Source of the DNA: Trematomus loennbergii
Lineage: Eukaryota; Chordata; Actinopteri; Perciformes; Nototheniidae
NCBI GenBank assembly: GCA_012861695.1
Contig: JAAOOA010000033.1
Span: 22,439,434 to 22,503,433, forward strand
Length of the DNA: 64,000 nucleotides
Reading direction: 5' to 3'
The first letter of the stretch is position 1; each line of letters opens with the position of its first letter. A program made the translations under genes and the position numbers. This document shows, one piece after another, positions 46,312 through 56,094 of this stretch. The notes below the pieces were generated by a model that did no database searches, was not told where the DNA came from, and saw nothing but the letters and a program-made list of their open reading frames with translations.

Positions 46312-47152
46312 TAGTGATGTGTCGGTCGCGAACGAGCCGGCTCTTTTAAGTGAACGACGGGAGCCGACTCGGGCCCGCGAACGAGCCGTTTTTTTGTTAA
46401 GTAATACAAGACAGAATGATATGATGATCTCCGCGCTACAGCTGCTCCGTGCATGCATGCAGTGACATGTAATATCCAAGGATTAGAGACTGTTGGATGT
46501 TGCTGTTTTGAGCATTGCAATACATTTATTTTTATTATGTTTTTTTATGATTAGAGACGGTTGGATGCTGCTGTACTGAGCATTGCAATATATTTATTTT
46601 CACTATGATATTTATTTATGATTATCCTTAGGCTCAGCAAAGATTTGATGTCAGCTGTTGCTGTCTTTTTTCTATAGTTAATACTGAAATAGAGCCCTGC
46701 TGTTTTGTCAGGCCTTTTCTTTAAATATAATTTTAAAATGTCGATACAGTAGCCCCTTTTTTTTAAATGTCTATGCTTAAGTTTTTATAGGTGTTGCTAT
46801 CTGCTTTGTGTAGCGTGGTTCTACAAGCAAGTCAGTGCATTCATTGGGTGGTATCAGAGAGATACAAGGGTCTGTAAATGCAATGAAAACAATTGGCCAC
46901 AGCAAATAATTGATATTAAACATGTAATTTTTACTTTTGAATACTTCAGTACAAAGGATGTATTGAATAATTTAAGTGATATGTGTACACATATAAATCA
47001 TTAATCAAAACAGGGCTACATTTGATTGAATTATAAAAGGTATAATATGTGGTAAACTGAAGAGCCGTTTGGGAGCCGAAAGAGCCAGCTCTTCTTGGTG
47101 AGCCGAGCCAAATGATCCGGCTCACCAAGAAGAGCCGGAATTCCCATCACTA
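46312..47152. mobile_element. hAT MITE (AGTGATG termini), perfect 8-bp target duplication
   Basis: Ends TAGTGATGTGTCGGTCGCGA and GAATTCCCATCACTA, with GAGCCGGCTCTTTTAAGTGA-type and GAGCCAGCTCTTCTTGGTGA-type subterminal repeats. GCGTAGAA flanks both sides (46304-46311, 47153-47160). Confidence 0.92.
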
Positions 47153-47486
47153 GCGTAGAATTACAGTAGCAACAAGAACCTGTGGGCTCACGTGCGCCCC
47201 CTTCAGTGCGGCAGAGGTTATGGCTGCCTCCCCTGGTGCTTTTTTCATTGCCGTTGTATGATGAGACCAGCGAGCCTAAATATCATATATACGTGAAATA
47301 AGTTATTTAGAGACTATGGATGGCGAGGATAAATATAATAAAGGGATCTACAAACATTACATTGGTGACCTACAGTGAGATGGTAACAGGCATGCGCTTA
47401 GGGCCCGCTTTCCAGCCAGTTTCTGTGGGGTGACGCATTCTGAGGTGAGGCAGAGCTCATCTGTGCCTCGCCTTACCCCACAGTAA

Positions 47487-48053
47487 CGGGCCGTCTCCAC
47501 GGCAGCGTTAAAAAATCTTGAAACGCTTCTGCCCATTCACTTTGAATGGGGTGACGTCACTTTTCGCTTTCGCCGAAATGCATTGTGGGCAGGCGAGCGG
47601 AGATTCTCAGGATTTTCAAGATCCAAAGTTGAACAATGTTCAACTTTTGAAGCTGAGGAGGAAGCGTCAGCCAATCTAATCCCGTGTACGCAAATCTGAC
47701 AGTTCAAGCTCTAGCCAATCAAACGGCGTGTATGCTGGGAGAGAAATACCGCAGGTCATTTCCTCATATTCCAAAACATGGAGGAGAAATTAGCGGTAGC
47801 GAATCAATCACCCGGTGCTTTATGACCAGACCTACCGGGATATAAACCGGAGGAGCCAGGCATGGAGGGAGGTGGCAGAGACAGTGGTAGGTTTTCGCCT
47901 GTTTTGGGGAGTTTATATCCAGTTTACTTCGGGCTTTTTTGCTTCGTATGTCGCGGGCGGGAGATTCATGTGATTGGTTGCTCGCAAAAAATCCTCAAGC
48001 TTCAGATACGCCCACCTCCAAGATTTTTTTAACGCTGCTGTGGAGACGGCCCG
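47487..48053. mobile_element. PIF/Harbinger-type MITE with TAA target duplication
   Basis: Termini CGGGCCGTCTCCACGGCAGC and, inverted, TGCTGTGGAGACGGCCCG. TAA is found on both sides (47484-47486, 48054-48056). The interior is non-coding. Confidence 0.88.
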
Positions 48054-48455
48054 TAACTGGCTTGAGCGCGCTCACAAAATAAGTGCCCGCGCTAAATTAG
48101 TGCCCGTGCTCCAGCAAGTTACTGTGGGCTTACGAGAGGCAGAGCACGTCCCTGCCTCACTTCTTATTGCTCCCGGAGCGGAGCTCGGCAAATTTGCTAA
48201 TTTTGACTATAAAAAGCGATTGGAATCATACATAAATCACACTTACAACACAGATCAGTGGAGACATTTTATTATTATTACTATTTAGTTTTACTTTAGT
48301 TGTTTTTCCGTTACATTGGAGTATGACAGGTGAGGCTCTGCCTCCCCTGCCTCCCCTGACTGCACGTCGCTGGTGTATAGCCTATATAGGCTATATATAT
48401 ATAGGCCTATGCTATATATGATCTGAACGTTCCACTTCCTGCCTGCCCGACATAA

Positions 48456-49090
48456 CCCCTAGATTCCACCGGGTCCGTCTGCGGCACGTTACGGGCGCGT
48501 TACGGCTGCGCCGCGTTGCTCACGGCAATTGCGGCCACTCTAGTCAATGGGTGCTATTCCACCACACGCGGCGCGTTACGGCTCAGAAGCGGCTCGGCGC
48601 AGGGCTCCTCTAAAATTAGGATCGAATCCTATTTTTGTTGCGGCACAGCCGTAACGTAAAGTCGGGCAGGCAGGAAGTGGAACGTTCAGAGCTATATATA
48701 CACACACAAACTCATTTTGCAGACCCTATCCCTCCGTAGTCTTTCAAGTAGGAGGAGAAATGCCAGCGTTCTCCTCCGATTTACAGGCACTGTGTAAATT
48801 ATATATATATAGAACAATTATGATGATGAATGCATTTTTTTAACCACTAAAATACAGCAACACATCTTTGATTCATGTCGTTTATAACTGGAATATTACA
48901 GTTATTATTAACTTTGGCTGTACAAAGTAGCCTGTCCAGGAAATATGCCCAAATCAACAAAAACTGCGAGCCGGCAGGCAAGACGCTCCGCTTCTGAAAT
49001 GCTTCTGAAACGCGCCTGGTAGGGTATGACGCCGGAGGAGGCCGGACCAAACCGCAACGTGGCGCAGACGGACCCGGTGTAATCTAGGGG
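48456..49090 (-). mobile_element. CCCCTAGATTCCACC MITE, inner copy inserted into its own family
   Basis: Terminal repeats CCCCTAGATTCCACCGGGTC and, in inverse, GACCCGGTGTAATCTAGGGG. Flanks are TAA (48453-48455) and TTA (49091-49093). It lies in reverse orientation inside the outer copy, which resumes at 49091 with TTACGTTACGGCTGCG. Confidence 0.9.
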
Positions 49091-49257
49091 TTACGTTACG
49101 GCTGCGTCGCGTAAAAAATAGGATTCATCCTAATTTTAGAGGAGCCCTGCGCCGAGACGCTTCTGGGATGCTTCTGGGACGCTTCTGAGCCGTAACGCGC
49201 AGCGTGTGGTGGAATAGCACCAATTGACTAGAGTGGCTGCGATCGCCGCGGCGCAGA

Positions 49258-49511
49258 TTGAAGCATTTTACTTTAAAATGTTCAAAAAATCTTCCCGGGG
49301 GGCATACCCCCGGACCCCCCTAGAGGAGGTGATGTCCACCCCCCAATTAAAACATGTTCATACAATACTGAATACATTTGAAGCCATTTTGACGTCTATT
49401 ACCTATGTCAATAAGTTTCTGTTTTTGTAGTGTATTTGTCTTTTGCAGAGATTTTTCATTTATTCTTTATATATAAAATCTCGCCTAGGGCAGCAAATTG
49501 GCTAGAACCGG
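49258..49511 (+). repeat. Remnant of another hAT-like element
   Basis: Contains CCCGGGGGGCATACCCCCGG and ends CCTAGGGCAGCAAATTGGCT...CCGG. With CCGGCCCTG after the Ginger element (61651-61659), the joined flank resembles the GGCCGGCCCTG end common to a hAT family. The Ginger element seems to have landed in that CCGG. Inference. Confidence 0.4.
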
Positions 49512-51319
49512 TGTTCCGGATTAACTGGTTTCCCGATCAACTGGGGCACAGATGTGAGGGGCGTGGCCTTCGACTGAAATACACATTTCGATCGCTTCTT
49601 CTGTCGTTTACATAAATCTTTTGGTATATTTGGCTCGGTAGGAAGACTTTGATGCACATTCAGTACCAGTGTGTGAGGTTGTGGTTACGATGGCGATATC
49701 CGGACGCGAACAGCGAGGACTACAAAAAGAAACGAGTTGACTGGGGATGTCTGTTCAAAACATTGCGAGCTACAATAAATCATTTAAACCAGCTATTGTT
49801 GCCAGACTTATTACTGAATATCGTTCTTAATGTGATACCAAGTCCATCTGAGACCTGTGTACACCTTCAGATAGCCTCCAAGTGAAGCGTACGTTGTTTA
49901 CTCACAGTTTGAAAGCAGCGTGGAGAACTCCTCAGCTGTGGTAAGCTGTGACCCGCTCAGGTAAACGGCGATCCGCCCAGGGAACTGGGACCCGCCCATG
50001 TTAAACTGTGATCCACCCAGGTTAAACTGTGTTAAGACTTCTGTGGCTATCTACCAGCGATCATGTTTAATATGAAAGACTACTGAAGTAAAAGATATGA
50101 TTCTACACTGTATTGAAGTAAACATGTATTATTTTGAATTGTATTTTAGTGAACATGTATTGTTTGAACTGTTTTAAGTAATCACAACTGTTATAGGTAA
50201 TCACAACGGTTTTGGGTAATCATATATATAGAAATGATATTCTTACTTTCAAACTCACTGACCCAGAGATTCTGTTTCACACATACACCGCTCCTTTTCA
50301 CCCCTCCACAACAGATGTTGTTTTTAAAGTCGTTAAAGACCTCCTTAAATATGTGGAGAAAGGTTTAAATGTCTGAAAAAGGATAGTTTATGTGAAAAAC
50401 TCTCATGGGAAAGGAATGGAGTTAAGATTGGGACGGAGATAAAGGTTGACTTTTGACCTTGTGAAACTTAGGAATTTGACGTTCTGGTCAGAACTATTGA
50501 ACCCGACCAGAAGTGAATCCAGCCAGTAAAAACACTTGGGGAGGTGAGCAGCTTAGACAGCTCCTCCTCACAGACTCTCTCATTCGCTTTGGAATAAAAG
50601 GGGAGGGGAAAAGTTAACACATCTCCGCCCCAAAATAAGGATATGAATACTGATGTTTTTTGTATGTAAAAATACTTTTTGGTTTGGTGAGTGGTTGGTC
50701 CCGACATCTGTGTCCGCATCGCATCACAAACCTGAAGTCCGGAGTACTCTGTATAACTTGTATGTGAGTGACTGGTCCCGACATCTGTGTCCGCATCGCA
50801 TCACAGACCTGAAGTCCGGAGTACTCTGTATAACTTGTATATGTGTTTGGTTTCCTACCAGAAGTAAACTCAGATAATTGTTATAACTTTTGATTCCGGT
50901 GTTTTCAATTCCTTTCTTTATTTTAATAGAGATTTCAGCCTCATCCAACGAACGGCGCGTAGCAGAGGGGGTGGCTATCAGCCACCACAATAGGTGTTCT
51001 GCTCCAACACTACACACACATTTATCCCTTATAAAAACTGTATTCTGCAGCACTCATCCAGATAAGATGTGACTGTTAACTCGTTTTGCAAAGATAGCAG
51101 CAGAAATGTCATTGCTGCATGTGCAGGGATGCTTAGACTTTAAAATGCTGATGGGTCATTAATGTTGGTCTCGGCAAACAATATTAGGAGTCCTCTATTC
51201 AAACGTAATATTCAGTGTCCATCGACATGAAAATAACAAAAAAGTTCATGCTGGACTCAAAACCGAATCCCAATAGCAAATTTCACTCCAGCCCTGCGCG
51301 TTATGAGTGCGCCACGGAC
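49512..51319 (+). repeat. Left inverted arm of the Ginger1-like element
   Basis: Matches 61650-59917 in reverse. Excluding the solo LTR at 50084-51009 the arm is about 880 bp. A run of short G/C-box repeats is found at 49950-50035 (GACCCGCTCAGG, GATCCGCCCAGG, GACCCGCCCATG, GATCCACCCAGG). The inner end (about 51240-51319) has tRNA-like A- and B-box text in reverse. Confidence 0.88.
50084..51009. mobile_element. Solo LTR of a retroelement
   Basis: A 926-bp insertion beginning TG and ending CA, flanked by CTAC on both sides (50080-50083, 51010-51013). The other arm of the Ginger element reads straight through this site (GAAAGACTACACACACAT), so the limits are exact. No second LTR or coding region is present. 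Inside, a unit of about 76 bp (CCCGACATCTGTGTCCGCAT...) is repeated twice in tandem at 50698-50845. Confidence 0.85.
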
Positions 51320-51384
51320 CCAACACGATACCTTCTGGAGAATCATAAACGAAATCATTGTGTTCAAAACACTGACGTCAATTA

Positions 51385-51600
51385 CATTACATGACATTGC
51401 ATTTACCAGACGCTTTTATCCAAAGTGACTTACAATAAGTGCATTCGACCAAGAAGATGCAAACTTGAAGAAAACAGAATCATATAAGTAGCCTACATCA
51501 GGTTTCATAGAGCGAAAACATTTCAAGTGCTAATCAACTGGCTTTAGAAAAGCCAGTCCTTTATTAGTATATAAGTGCTTTGTTAATCATTCTAACGTCA
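51385..51600. repeat. Dispersed fish repeat (ACGCTTTTATCCAAAGTGAC)
   Basis: TTTACCAGACGCTTTTATCC...ACTTACAATAAGTGCATTCG is a very common dispersed sequence of teleost genomes. It lies inside the Ginger element between the arm and the gene. Confidence 0.5.
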
Positions 51601-51821
51601 ATAAATCCGTTACAAACTATTCTTGTTGTCAGTCTTACATTTGTATCATATATCGTTATTAATATGATGTCGAGTCGATTTGATACCCGTTTATACTTTC
51701 ATGCAGTCTGTTAGTGAAACATACAATTGAACAACAGGTGTACAGACTTATCATTAATTGGGGCATGGGTCCAGTCTATATAAGTTGGATTAACCTTTCA
51801 CAATTTTGTGTGGTTAGTGAG

Positions 51822-51965
51822 GAGATAGCGAGATATAGAGAGACATAGAGAGATACAGAGAGAGACAGAGAGAGACAGATAGAGAGAGATAGATAGATAG
51901 ATGATAGACAGACAGATAAAGAGAGAGATAGCGAGAGATAGTGAGATATAGTGAGTGATTGAGCG
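51822..51965. repeat. GATA/GAGA-type microsatellite
   Basis: Imperfect run of GAGATAGAGAGA, GATAGATAGATAG and GACAGACAGATA units just upstream of the Ginger gene. Confidence 0.85.
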
Positions 51966-52514
51966 TTGCCTGTGATAGAGTGATTGTCCTGGTGAGTGAT
52001 AGTGGGTGAGTAATTGAGGTGCGACTGTGTATTTGAGAGAGGCTGGTATTGTACGTTTGCGTGTATTTGTCACTTTGTTTGTTTGTCTTTGTTGTATTAA
52101 TTAGTTTGTGTGTGAATACGTGAGGGTAAGTAGGTAGGGAGGTGTTGGAAAATGGATCCCAGAATTGTCAAACAAATTCTGGATGTGAAAGTCCACCACC
52201 AGTATCCTGAGGGGTCAACAAAGAAAGACAAATATGTCATGAAGAGGAGAGCTGACACCTTCAGGATAAAGGGTAAGGATGCATGCCATATGGACTCTAG
52301 AACACAATGATAATATGCTATGGTAAAACTAATACATCTAATATTATGACATATAAACACCAGATGGAGAACTGTACTACATCTGCAGGCGCAAAAAAAA
52401 TAAAGCTGAGCACCTTGCCAAAGTGGTCTCTTCTTCCGAACAAACAAACGAACTGTTTGAGGAGTTTCACTGCAGCAATATTGGTGGACACTGTGGAGTG
52501 GAGAAGACTCATTA

Positions 52515-53438
52515 GCCTCGTCTCAATACCCCTCCTCGACTCCTCCTTTCCCTCACTCGCGTCCCTTCCTTGCGTCTTAGCTCCACCTCCGTAAGATGCG
52601 AGCGAGAGACACGAGGAGGTGACGCGAGGACAGAGGAGTCCTCAGGTATTAATTGGGATGTCTTCGTTCACTCAAACGTCACTCTTAAACGACGTCTGTT
52701 AATGATGACATGTGCACAGCTCTATCCCCTCTCATCGGGCTTAACTGAATAACCCCTTAGAACCGGCCCATTTGTTGTTAAATATGTATTTAAATGAATG
52801 AATCTTTCTCTTGTTAGTCAAGGAATTCAATGTATGATGGTTGGTCCTGCTTTTGTGTTCCGTTTTGGTGTAAAATGTACATTTCAATCTAATTATAATA
52901 ATGTGTCCTGTAGATCCCCACATTCAGGACTGCATTTTAAATAATTTATCAATATTTTAACACAAAACAAAACAAATAATTGTTATTTATCAAGATCTAG
53001 CCATTTATGAAATAGCTTTCTTAATAGCTATGTTTTAGTGACGTTCAAGATCATTAAACATGACTTAAATTGTTAGTATAACCTTAAGAAATGAATTGCA
53101 CATAATAATTCCCACGGAGCTGTGAGCACTTAGACATTTATGTGACGCTTTTCCACTCATTCTTCCAGTTCTCCGTTTTCCTCTGTTGAAATCGACCAGC
53201 TGTGAAGGTGGGGGCGGGGCTTTTATACGCGAGTAGTGAAAACACTTCCGCGTAGTCTGCTCTCGTGTATCCTCCCTTTCGTCTCCTCCCGCACCCCTCC
53301 TCCCTCACCCCTCCTCGACTCCTCTGTGTGCATTTCAGCTATTGGGACGTCCTTCAACATGGCGTGTCTTGATCGATTTCCGGGTCAAGTCCCGGAGGAG
53401 GGGAAGAGAGGAGTCGAGGAGGGGTATTGAGACGAGCC
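52515..53438. mobile_element. MITE inserted in exon 2 of the Ginger gene (TA target site)
   Basis: Ends GCCTCGTCTCAATACCCCTC and, inverted, GGCTCGTCTCAATACCCCTC. TA lies at both junctions (52513-52514, 53439-53440). Removing the element and one TA restores an open frame from VEKT to ALYYWPGM, which supports the limits. The 924-bp interior shows no transposase. A TA site suggests Tc1/mariner-type mobilisation. Confidence 0.82.
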
Positions 53439-53856
53439 TACTGTGCGATTATTGCTCTGTACTATTGGCCTGGCATGGAGAATGACATACGCAAGTGGGT
53501 GAGTTGGTATCTTCAAAATAATGTGGTGGAATACACATTCAGGTTCAAAAGTAGAGGACAGAGGAGTGTAACGTGTATTTAAAAATTGCTGATGCTGTAT
53601 GCGCAAACACCCTATCAGTTTAAAATATAATATAGCACATTTATTTGCACTACATATTTGTCATAACTTTGAAATGATGTTTGTCTGTTTTAGATTGCTC
53701 AGTGTCCACAGTGCCAGGCCAAGAGAGCCAACATTAAAGAAAAGCTGGAGTACAGTCCGATAGAGGTAAAAATCAACAATGGCATACTGGTATTGTCAGT
53801 GTAGAAACACGTCAACAGTGATTTACTGTAATGCTCATGTCTTTTTTTTCCCCCAG

Positions 53857-54090
53857 GTTACGGAGCCTTTTGAACTGGTTGGGATGGACTTAGTGGGTAA
53901 ACTCACAGTAACTGATGGTGGCAACCAGTACATATGTGTAATGGTTGACTATTTCACCAAATGGGCAGAGGCCTACCCACTTAAGACTAAAACAGCAGAA
54001 GAGGTGACCAATTGTATCCTTGATTTCTTTTACAAATTTGGTGCACCTCAAAGACTGCTAACAGACCAGGGCTCTGAGTTTTGCAACAAG
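53857..54090 (+). pseudogene. Integrase core exon of the Ginger gene
   Basis: A 78-codon exon in phase 0 at both ends, between a CCCCCAG acceptor and an AAG|GTATAG donor. It carries the first two catalytic Asp residues (GMDL and TDQG) and the gypsy-type signature VDYFTKWAEAYPLKTKTAEE. This exon itself is undamaged. The third catalytic residue belonged to the next exon (54173-54239), where the sequence jumps from CETLNIKR to KLNGTIQR, removing roughly 15 residues that normally include the Glu. Confidence 0.88.
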
Positions 54091-56094
54091 GTATAGTGTT
54101 GATGCAGTATGAATCCCCAATATGTAACTGTAGTTGCTGTGCTAACCTGTTTGTCCTAATGATCATTTCAAGGTCAACTCTGGCCTGTGTGAGACGCTGA
54201 ACATAAAAAGAAGAAGAAATTGAATGGCACTATCCAGAGGTATTGGTTTTCAATATCTGATGTAATTTACGCTCTTCATAGAATAACAAACACATTTCCT
54301 AATGACTAATGATATGTTGCTTTATCATACATGAGAACCCATATGCTCTCCTGCTTCCTCATACCTATACTTGAATTCTGCATTTTAAGGTCGTTGAACA
54401 AAATGGTGGCTGGTCACCCCAAACGCTGGGACCAGGTGCTCCAGTCCACCATGTTTGCTCTTCGGACCAAAAAGCAGCTGACCACAAAATACAGCCCCTA
54501 CTATTTGATGTTTGGGAGGGAGGCTAGGTATCCTTCAGAGGTGCCAAAGGAGTACCTGGTAAGATGTTCTAATGTTGTCATCCTTTTCAAACGTTTTCAT
54601 TTGGATCATCTGCCTTCTAAAATTCTAACTGTCATTTGTTGCAGGTCAAAGAAGAGAAAGTCAGCAGGCTGGTCGAAACGGAGGAGATCCATGAAGGCTT
54701 GAACAAACAGGAGGCTGTATTCACAGAGGTGAAACACAATATGAAAAGAAGCCAGGACAACGTCCGCAAAAGTAAAGTCAAAAAGGGCCAGGAGGACAAC
54801 TTCCAAGTAGGGGATCAGGTGTTGCGGAGGAACGTGAGACAGGAGCAAAGAAAAGGGGAAAGCTGGAGGATGACTGGTTGGGACCATTCATCATCCTGGA
54901 ACTAGAGGGGAAAAAGGCCATTGTTGGTAAGAGTGCAAAGAAGCTGCAGACAATATTGACCATTTGACACATTATTTCCAGCCAGAGGAGAGGATCCCTG
55001 CCAAACTACAAAAGTTGTCCGATCCCTCTCCTCTGGCTGGTCCACAACACACAGACACACATCCACACACACAAACACCCACCACACAAACACCACAAGT
55101 GGCACCTCCATCCATGGACTGCGACCGAAATGGCACCAAAGGATCCTGAACTTTGTAAGTAAACAGACAGAAAGTACACTCCAAATGATGCATTTCACAA
55201 ATAATTGCTATATTTACAGTAATTCGACAAATATGGACAGGGAGGAGAAAGGAGACGCTCTGGTGCAAGTTTGGGCCATATAAAGTGTATTCAGAAAACG
55301 TAATGGACTTGGCCCCAGGGAAGTGGTTGGAGGGAGAGGTAAGTTACAAAACAAAAGAATATTGGACTGATATTTATTGAGATTGTATCACAAGTTTTTT
55401 TTGTACTCTCAGATCGTCAATTCATAATTTGACTATGGTGGGAAAGAAAGCTGGCGCTTTCCTGATAGACTCCTACCTCATGACGTCGCTCTGGGAGGGA
55501 ACCCACAAAGGTTCTTTGAGAAGTGTGAGTAGGACTATATAGTAGGATGATTTCTTTTTTTGTACATAAGTAGGCCTATGTATTTTGTGTATATGTATGT
55601 TTGTATGTCCATACACACAAATACATACTTATGTTAGTGTATACATTAGTTGTTGGAATTATAATATTTGTTTTGAAACATGATGTGGCAGTTGGAGCAG
55701 TCTGCCACCACGGACACTTGACACTGATTGTAAGTAATCTTCAACGTAAACAGATCTAGACGGAACCATGACACTATCTGATGTAGGGGTTGGTTATAAT
55801 TAGTATTTGCATTTCCATAGATCATGTACCTAAAGGAGAAGCGGTCCCTGTACTTGGACCCATTTGGGGCCACAGAAGCACAGATCGAAAAATGCAAGGA
55901 CGTAACAAGGTGAATGAAATGTCAGCTTTGATGTGTGCATTAGATAAATACATGTATTCATACACCATGGATCATCTTTTGGGAGCAACAAAAAGGTAAT
56001 TCAAGCATTTTTGTCCTTGAACAGGATTCAAGTGATCTTGAATTAAATGATTTGACTTGGGCATATGTTAAAAATGGCAAACTGTAATTTTATT

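Larger units (their letters stand above)
45947..48372. mobile_element. hAT element (non-autonomous) with perfect 8-bp target duplication
   Basis: Termini CAGTGACGTGCGGTGAGG and, inverted, CAGCGACGTGCAGTCAGG. GTGTATAG flanks both sides (45939-45946, 48373-48380). The interior holds two smaller MITEs. The 104-codon ORF at 47974-48288 crosses a MITE edge and is not considered a gene. Confidence 0.92.
38713..49257 (+). mobile_element. Outer copy of a CCCCTAGATTCCACC MITE, split into four pieces
   Basis: Pieces at 38713-38975, 45805-45946, 48381-48455 and 49091-49257 read in order as one copy of the MITE found whole at 60102-60769. Three later insertions separate them: the hAT-type element 38976-45804, the hAT element 45947-48372 and another MITE copy 48456-49090. 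Its right end is truncated at about 49257. Confidence 0.8.

Noticed and set aside
47974..48288. 104-codon ORF as a gene
   Set aside because: It starts within a MITE, crosses the MITE border and continues into hAT sequence; no protein motif.
51822..51965. CRISPR-like array
   Set aside because: Simple microsatellite in a vertebrate genome with no spacer structure.
52152..54926. Endogenous retrovirus pol / integrase
   Set aside because: The integrase is split by many conventional introns. There is no reverse transcriptase, gag or paired LTRs, and the locus is bounded by inverted repeats with TGT...ACA ends. The only LTR nearby (50084-51009) is a separate later insertion.
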